DNA of 64,000 nucleotides from Epichloe hybrida. Its lineage: Eukaryota > Ascomycota > Sordariomycetes > Hypocreales > Clavicipitaceae. Below the pieces are notes generated by a model, which was given only the letters and a program-made list of their open reading frames with translations, did not search any database and was not told the origin of the DNA. The stretch is taken from contig JAFEKR010000003.1 of the NCBI GenBank assembly GCA_019022495.1, positions 3,162,001 to 3,226,000 of the forward strand. Direction: 5' to 3'. Below, in pieces: positions 56,392 through 64,000 of the stretch (positions are counted from its first letter, which is position 1; each line of letters starts with the position of its first letter). The translations under genes and the position numbers were made by a program.

Positions 56392-59300
56392 CCATTTACG
56401 AGTTAGAAAGGGTGACTACGACAACACGGTCGAGCAGGTGCTCTTGGGGCGGGAACGAAATCATCTTTTCTCGGGTCGCACATACAAGGAGACAACAAAA
56501 AATCCGTTAAGGCCTGGGTTTTCCAGTTATGTGGAAGAGTGGGGAAGCAAAATCGGGCGTGAGTGGTGGAAAGGTGAGGTGCTTCCCAATCACACACCAT
56601 CCTACCCCGGCAGTCGAATATGATATATCACGTACATGGGAATAACCCCAGAAGCAGCCTTGATATTGGGGTGGGGTCACGGCGAAGTCAGCTCAATCCA
56701 CCTATCCACCAATTCGGCCATTATCACACAACACAGAAGCCTCTCAGTCTTGGAACGAATTCGGTTATCAGAATTCGTCGGGCCACTGCTAGCCACCCTC
56801 TTTCATCAATGATGTATCAGTGGTGTGAGCGTGTCGTTATGTAAACCCCATCTTTCGATGGCCGCCTTTGATTATCATTCAGACCAAGTTTCTGCTGCAA
56901 CTTTTAGTATTGACTAGCTTAGAAGGCTAGGCGGAATACTCGAGCATGGAAAGATGTTGGGGATTCCCACGTGTGAGCTGAAGTGTATCTCGATGCCCGC
57001 TTTCCAAGCAGGCACGCCATGGATTTGAGGTTGGCTGATGGTTGGACGAGGCGAAGTTGTTTTGAAAATCAAGCTCAGAACTTGTCTGCGAAGCTGGTGA
57101 TTCCCTGCTCCCGTTGGATGATACATGCTTCAGAATTGGTATGGATTGGGTTTTATCCGTGTATGAATAATACAGATGTTAAGTCAAGGCGAAATCGAGG
57201 TTGTGTGGGCTGTGAGCAGGCATTGGCTGAGCAGCCAGTGATGGAAGAGGGAGCAGCCCCGGGGAACTGGAGTTGAGGTTCCGGACTACCTCATCCGGAC
57301 AACGAACTGGGTTGGCCCTGTCCAAGGGAAGGAAGGGGGCGCGCGGGGGGGGGGGGTCGTTAATCGCTGCAGACCTGCTGCCTGCCGTTCTGATATCGTA
57401 ACGAGGTCAAGGGGCGATGGGCGGAAGAGATCTGGAGCCGGCCAGGACCGCACCCCGGTCGCCTACGGATTACGGGCCACGGCAATCAAGATTGACAGTG
57501 TGCGACTGGAAGCGCGCAATCGCCGACGATGCAGTTCGGTTCGGCCGTTCACAAGGACAGCCCCAACCGCGCTATTGCTTGCCGCTTGTTGTGTTGGAGA
57601 AAAGGGCAGACTAGACGGCGAGAAAAACGACACATCAATAGCTGATATGGATGATTGGGGATGCAGGGAGGAGGTGGTGAGGTGATGAAGGCCTTTGCTG
57701 CGACTACAATGGCTGAGCTGGTAGGACAGGGAACTGCGATCCGAACAACACACCGCGATCGGTGGCTGCACTGTGACGACGTGTGGACGAGTTTCATTTT
57801 GGTCGTGGTTCAAACCGAGGGGGGGTTTTGTTCACGCAGGCGAAATGTGACAAAAACTGCGGCGCTCGACTCCACGAAAGATGACCGATTGGAGTGGAGG
57901 ATGTGGATGAGCAGGAATCGACCCAAAAGCCCTGCGACAGCGACGGGGCCCTCAGCTCAAGTCGTCGTCCAGAATTGTGGGAGGGGAGAGCGGTAAGTAC
58001 AGCGTGTGGCCACACGAACGGCGGGCGGAAAGCCGGCAGGTATACCGTATGACTATGACTTGGCCGTTTGAGCAAATGCGTCTTGCCACTCGGGTTGACA
58101 AGTGAAGCCAAATAAGGGCTTCAAGGACGATAAAGAGTGTGAGTATGGATGGGTTTCTCAAATGTCGACGAGACCGAAACAGTCTGGTGGTTGAGGCACG
58201 TTTCGGCAAGGACTTCTAACATGTTCTCAACGGGGGGGGGCGCAGAACAGGCAGAACAAGCACTGAACCTGAGCGGAAAGTATTACGGAGTAGCACCACA
58301 TGATGATGACGATGATGGATGGGATGGATCAATCCAGCAACCAAGCCAGCGTCGGGATCATGGCCCGCGAGCCACAGGCAGCACGCTTTGAACTGAAGGC
58401 CCCCCCAGAAACTGGGGGCCCGACATTTGACTGGGCGAGAGTGTGAGAGTCTAGCTTGCAGCCCCCTGGTATTACAGTGGGCGCAGTGGTAAACCCGGCT
58501 ACCTGGTCCACGACAACCCTTCTGCGCCTCTTTGATATGCAGCCTCACGTCAACAAGCATATTATGTCTCATGCGGTAATACGGCAAGGTGCGGTGCGGT
58601 GCGGTGCAGTGCAGGACATGATGTTCGCCCGCATGTCCCCGTAAGGATCCGCACCAAACTCGGGCCTGAGCCTGACATGGGTTGTGTCACCCAGGTATAT
58701 TTACAGGCACTACACTGTCACCGTGCTCAGTGAAGTTGAACGTCAACAGGGCGGGGGAAATGAAGAGATTCGAGCGACTCGCAGTTCGCTTTCCTGCAAA
58801 ATACGCTGGCGAGCCGACGTAGCATTTGCCCATCCGGCCGATGGACAAGGTTGGTGTATCCAAGTCATTGGTAATTGATTAGTCAGTTTCAGCATTCAGG
58901 TCGATGATGCGTTGTATTTGCCGCTGGCGCATAAATCAACAGACGGAAATCAAAATTGACGATTTATGTAGTGACTCGGGATGGTTTATTAAGCGAAGCA
59001 CATTGGAAGAGGGGGGGGGGGCGTGGACGAGGACTTTTTTTGATTGGCGAGAGAAACGCGGCCAATTACCGGTGGAGAAAATCAAGGACGAAACCGCTCG
59101 AATGGACTTACTGATCCGTCCGTTGCCCGCCCCCGTGTTAATATGTGTCCGTTGTTGTGTTGAAAGTGTTTATTCACTCCATCAAGGCGGTAATATCTCC
59201 AGACTGCTACACCAGGGGGCGCGACCGGGTCGGCGAGAAGAAGTTATAATAGTAGCAATATACCTTATCCGGACTCCGTGCTCAGTTCGTACTCGCAACT

Positions 59301-60304
59301 CCCGCCCGTATGATAACTCGAATCCTTCCCCAGGTCTCTCGCTCGGAACTAGCTGCTATACCACGAGACAATGCAATGCTATGGTTTTTTTTTTGGCGTA
59401 CCGAGTACGAGTATAATAGCAGAAACGGTGACGTGCTCGTGGCCCGGGACAAAAATGGGTTTCCTTTGGGTTTGGCGGACCAGCAATTCCTTTTTCAATC
59501 TCAATGCCTTGTCAAGACGTCAATTCTTGCCATCATCCGACAAGTCAACTTGTACGCCATCTGAGATCTCATCTCATCTCATCTCCAAATTCACGGAGAG
59601 CCCAAAGTTTCAGGGTGAGGGCCCGCAGCGCGGGCACCGAAAAAAAAAAATTCAAGCAGAATGCCGCGCCCCAGCCCAACGGTACATAATGATGCATGCC
59701 CCGCCCCTGGCTCTTCGCTGCGCTGCCCAATCAGATCCAGACCAGGCAACTTTCCCACTTATCCGGGCTGCAATGCACGACAACTGCAATGATAATTCTT
59801 GCCGGGGGGGGGGGGGGGGGTGTTGCACGAGAAAGCATCACAAGACCAGCAAAAAAAAAAAAAAAAAATTCCCTTAACGCTTCATATGTATATACAACAC
59901 CCGCGTTTGGGGCACGGCATACGGAGTACTTTGTAGAAATGTCGTGCGAGGCCAGGTCCCCTATTTCTTCGGGAAAGGAAGGCTTCATGGTGATTTCCCT
60001 TACGACAAACAACGGGGCATTCTGAAGAGAAGTTGGGGGAAAAATCGCTTGCGCCATCCCGTCTGGCTGGCTCCCCGCACAGACGTTGACGACAATGTGT
60101 TAGCGAAAGACAAAAAAAAAAAAATTAATTTTAATTTTTGTGAATTTTCAATTTTTTTTTTTTTTTGTTCTTCCGTGGGCGGGGACATTCCCGATGAATC
60201 AATCTCCCGATGGGGGAAAGATGTTGCTTACTCATTTTGCTAGGGGTGAGGGGGAAAATTCCCGGTTTCTCGTGTTTCGCAAGTTTTAAGTCTCCGTATG
60301 GAGG

Positions 60305-60338
60305 AACGGGCAACTAGCTAGCTAGCTAGTTGCCCGTT
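60305..60338. repeat. Perfect 34-bp palindrome
   Basis: The arms AACGGGCAACTAGCTAG and CTAGCTAGTTGCCCGTT are exact reverse complements with no spacer. The centre is a GCTA repeat, but the outer 10 bp on each side are unique sequence. Confidence 0.92.
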
Positions 60339-60965
60339 TGACAGGGCCAGACGGGATTAGCCAGCCACTAATCCGTATTGTACACAGGCTCGAGTCCCAG
60401 TGGGCCACTTGGCGCCCGGGGGGGGGGCCGTGCGCACGGCACAAACTGCGGACAAGTAGACGCGCATCCGCAGAACGGCCCACCTACATTATGTTAGTGT
60501 TGCTTGTGTTTATAATTCTTAATACCTATATTTAAGGTCAATTTGTTAAATAAAATCGCAGTAGGGTAGGGTAGGGACTAGAAATAGGCAAGGGGCCTTG
60601 CAAACGAGGTTCAAGGGCGTGCATATTGGGTTATGAGATAAAAATACAAGTGTCATGTCAAGGTTATTAAGCAAGGCTAGCACTCCGTAGGCAGCGGCGG
60701 ATGCAAACATTTGATTTTTGACGGATGCGCGTCTAGTTGTCCGCAAACTTGCGCCAGCGGCCCGAATAACAAACCTGCCGCACAAAACCAGCGTTCATCG
60801 CGTCTTAATCCGTTCCAGACTAGGCTGGAAGTTGAGCCGAGTTTTCCCTTCCCACGCGGAGTATTTATGGAGTTATTACGGAGTCCCTCGGTTCGGAGTC
60901 TCCGGTCCGAGAGGACAAAGATTGGCACCTCGTCGGCTTGTCCAGTCCAACGGGGTGAAAAAGGG

Positions 60966-60994
60966 AAAAAAAAAAAAAAAAAAAAAAAAAAAAA
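60966..60994. repeat. Poly(A) run of about 29
   Basis: An uninterrupted A tract follows GGGTGAAAAAGGG. There are no flanking target-site duplications that I could see, so there is no firm case for a retroposed element. Confidence 0.85.
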
Positions 60995-63900
60995 CACCTC
61001 CCATGGAAATGGTTCCTCGCTATCCGTCCCGGCCCGCAAATCGCAACCGCAAACACCGGTGTTACATGCCCTGTGTACGGAGTATGGGGCATCGGCTGAT
61101 TTCTTTCTTCTGAAACATGGTTGCCAAGGCGTCTTCGAAACAACCGCTGGGCAATAACTGGTTTCAACACTCTTTTTCCAACCCGTCTATTTCTATTCTC
61201 TCCTCGCCGTGCCTACCCCGTGTTATACCCGGGCTTGTCATGGTGGCCTATGACGGCAAGTTGGTGGCCTTGTCTGGGAAAAACAATGGCTTCAATTTCT
61301 GTTCCTGTCCTTGTTTCCGACGATCCATGGGTATGGGTACGAGGAGTCTCCCTTTTGTGTCACTTGTGTACTCGGTAGTGTGCTATCTTTGGGACGTGCC
61401 TCTGTGACGTGACGGTAAGCTGCGTGCGGTACAGAGTCTGATCCGTAGCGTCCTTCCTGCCCGGTTTTTTTTTTGGGGGGGTTTTTTTTTTCGGCCGAAG
61501 AAGGGGCTTTCGGTGCCTGCCTTTGCGACGTGAAACTGGTGGATTGGGAGGTTGGTTCTTACATGCAACATCCGGGGTGTCTAGAACTTGGGGGAAGAAG
61601 ACTTGGAGGGGGGTGTTTGAGTTGTCAGATTAGGAAATGGTCTTGCGTAGTGCGGCAGTGCAAGTCCAAAGTGATCATCTCTTAGCCTCCTCTTGCTTAG
61701 CTTTTGTGCTCTCACTCACTCAACTCATCACGATGCAATGCTGGGAAATCGTGCATGGACAGGTACTTCCCCTCTTTCTCAGCGCATTGAATTGTTGGCC
61801 ATCTCAAGCAGAGGCTCTCGATGATGCCATGATTCTGCTGCAGTATGCGGTAGGGATTTCCCCTTTTTTTGTTTCTTTTCCTCGCACATGTGCAGGGGCC
61901 CTTTAGGTCGGGCGTCACGACAAGTTGTTTTGCTGATACGGGTTCATCTTTTATTTCCATACGACCCAATGCGGCCGGGTGCTTGAGTGTTCTGATCCGC
62001 CCTCCAAATGCTACGAGAACAGATGAGAAAAGGAATACGGCCTAGACGAGGCTCAAAGGGTCTGAGACTTCTGCTATGATGGAGGTTTTCGACTCATCAC
62101 CATTCGAGGGGTTTTTTTTCTTAGGGTGCCAACCAGCATCTCCATCCATCACCCGACTTTTGTTGTTCAACCGTGATTGAAATCATCCACGGAGACATGT
62201 CTTCACTCGAGAGAGCGACAACGTCTTGTCGCCGTATATCTGATAGAGTTCGGGGAATCGACCTGCGGCTGTGTGACATACTAGTACAGCCAAGTTTCAG
62301 CTGTCTTCTGGGTCAGCTTCCACCGTAAAGATGATCAACTCAGCGTGCATCGTTCTCTCATGTCCATGTATCTTCTTCTTCTTTTCTCGCCCACGCACCG
62401 CTCCCGAATCTCTTTGCTGCAAGCTGTTATGGTGCCTGCATCCGCTACAGAAACCCCATGTCCACACACAACAGGTATGAGGATTCGATTTTTTTTGTAC
62501 TTTTTTCTTCTTCTTCCCAAGTCCGCTCCAGGGCACAGGCGGTGGCATCGCTGGTAGCATGATATCACAAGTTGATAGATGTCGTGGTTGCCAAGTAGCT
62601 AATAGCTTGAAATCCTGGACTCTTGGCTGTCTGGCTAGTCGCACACATCGGGCACAGTCCACCATGCATTAAGCATTTCTAGTCTCGCGTTAGCCTTTCC
62701 AGATCGCGTTATGTCGGCTACCCTTGATCTGTCTGGAGTTTACCGGGCGTGTGGTTCAGAAGTGACAGATATGCATGTTGGTGGACAAGTGTGTGTCTTA
62801 ACTACTACCATTGCTCCGAATACACAGGCGCCACTACGCTGATCTGCCAGAGCACGGAATTAGTGTGCTGGGAGATGCAGCTAGCAACAAAGAAAATATA
62901 TCGCAGGCGTCTGTCAAGCACGGCCCTCCTCCACACATCTGAACATTCTCCATCGTTCAACTTGACGCAAGGCACGCCATGGCAGTACGATTGCGGCAAG
63001 ACCGTTGGCTGTAGTGTAATCCATCAGATGTAGGGCAGCAGGAGTTGGGATAATGAAAAAAAAAGAAAGGAAGAAAGAAACACCACCCCTCAAACTAGTA
63101 CGGATAGCTTAGCGCCCACCCGCCGTCGTCCCCCGCTTCCATCTCGTAGTGGCTGTAGTAAATGCTTGCCTTCTTTTTTCTTTTTTTTTTAATCGAAGAA
63201 GGGTCTCGTTAGTCTTACGCTGATGGCACCTGAAGGGAAGATGTGGAAAGAAGTGAAAGAAGGAAAGAAAAAAAGATGGCTGCTGTACCACTTGGTACCT
63301 GGAGTTGTTATAGCATATAGTACGCATTTGATAGCCATCGCTGAATAAGTTGCTGCCCGCGCGTGTTCATGCGCTTAGTGCTTTGTCACAACTTATTATC
63401 CAGCGAACGTGGCAGATGTGCTACTCAAGGGATGTGGCGCCTGACTCCCGTTACTGAGCAGTCTGACGATTGAACGATTGAGGCAACTTGCGGTTGAACA
63501 ATGAACAATGAACCGCGGCCTCTATAACGTCTAGTGTCCCATCGCCTCTTGCCGTGGCTGCTGGTCAGCCTCTGGCAGTCCTGTCCATAGTTTCTAATAG
63601 TCGGTATTGCCCTACAGACAAGGCTTATTGGTTTTGGCACTACCCACCCATCAGATCTGTCGTGTCGTAGTCGAGCATGGTATTCCAGTTGTTATGCCTG
63701 AGCGTCAGTGTATGTCCCATGTGTGCCTCTGATACAGCATCGCATTCGCGCCACGAAAATGATCCGGCGGGGGACATGACTTGCCGGTTTCTGAAAGGAA
63801 ACCATCGCAAGTGCACCCCTATGGAGTAGAGCCGCCGAACCAAAAGAAAAAATATTAGAAACAAACCCCCCACGAATGGCACTGAAAAAAATGTATCATG

Positions 63901-64000
63901 TTGAACGAGGTGTGAACGACCAACGGCCGGGCTAGTTGCAGTGGAGTGAGTGGTACAACGGCGAACGCCATCTAGTATCCGATGCTTTGGTTCGTGGACC

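Larger units (their letters stand above)
53094..64000. other. 10.9-kb gene-poor block at the right end
   Basis: Open frames here are short, overlap on both strands and show no domain; frames across homopolymers or simple repeats are artefacts. Several long homopolymers (G17 at 59804-59820, A18 at 59851-59868, A29 at 60966-60994), a GCTA repeat and a 34-bp palindrome are present. Base composition is not obviously AT-rich, so extensive RIP decay is not indicated. A non-coding transcript or regulatory domain is possible but not shown. Confidence 0.45.

Noticed and set aside
60561..60577. TAGGG repeated three times, telomere-like
   Set aside because: Only three partial copies, not TTAGGG, and inside the contig; no sign of a chromosome end.
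60966..60994. A29 tract as the tail of a LINE or processed pseudogene
   Set aside because: No coding remnant upstream and no visible target-site duplication.

Overview
This is a filamentous ascomycete nuclear contig. Genes are split by short introns (about 54-120 nt, a few longer) with GTAAGT/GTATGT-like donors and CTAAC or CTGAC branch sites just before the acceptor. Protein flavours (actin with five introns, a Pfk26-type 6-phosphofructo-2-kinase, an Azf1-like factor, an RFTS-domain heterochromatin-type protein) fit Sordariomycetes, probably Hypocreales; species cannot be settled from the sequence. No bacterial, plasmid, phage or CRISPR signature is visible, and I found no tRNA or rRNA gene and no intact transposon.

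Layout: 0-12 kb holds the tail of a basic Arg/Ser-rich protein (+), a tiny three-exon gene (+), a Sec2-like Rab exchange factor (+), tRNA pseudouridine synthase Pus4 (-), an RFTS/zinc-finger protein resembling Raf2/DIM-7 (+) and nuclear cap-binding subunit Cbp80 (-). At 13.5-15 kb lies GSK3 kinase (-). From 15 to 23.1 kb there is an 8-kb stretch with no convincing gene but many tandem repeats. From 23 to 51 kb genes are dense: PFK2-type kinase (-), Tom40 (+), a USP deubiquitinase ending in a CaaX box (-), mitochondrial uL5m (+), Fes1 (-), actin (+), a mitochondrial GGQ release-factor-like protein (-), a serine palmitoyltransferase small-subunit-like protein (+), Elongator subunit Elp2 (-), Urm1 (+) and an Azf1-like C2H2 factor (-). 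From 51 to 64 kb the sequence is gene-poor, with long homopolymers, tandem repeats and a perfect 34-bp palindrome; only one weak short reading frame is proposed there.

The set is mainly housekeeping. Three genes act on tRNA modification (Pus4 for psi55, Elp2 and Urm1 for wobble uridine 34); Elp2 and Urm1 are divergent neighbours sharing a 371-bp intergenic region. Tom40, uL5m and the GGQ protein serve mitochondria. I did not find a clearly new multi-gene system. The best leads are the Elp2/Urm1 pair, the CaaX-ended deubiquitinase, the loss of the phosphatase histidine in the PFK2 protein, a one-base frame break at the start of Pus4, an unusually long stop-free intron in the RFTS gene, a small spliced gene at 1.6 kb, and the repeat structure of the two gene-poor blocks. 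Exon limits are my own reading from splice signals and frame continuity, without transcripts.
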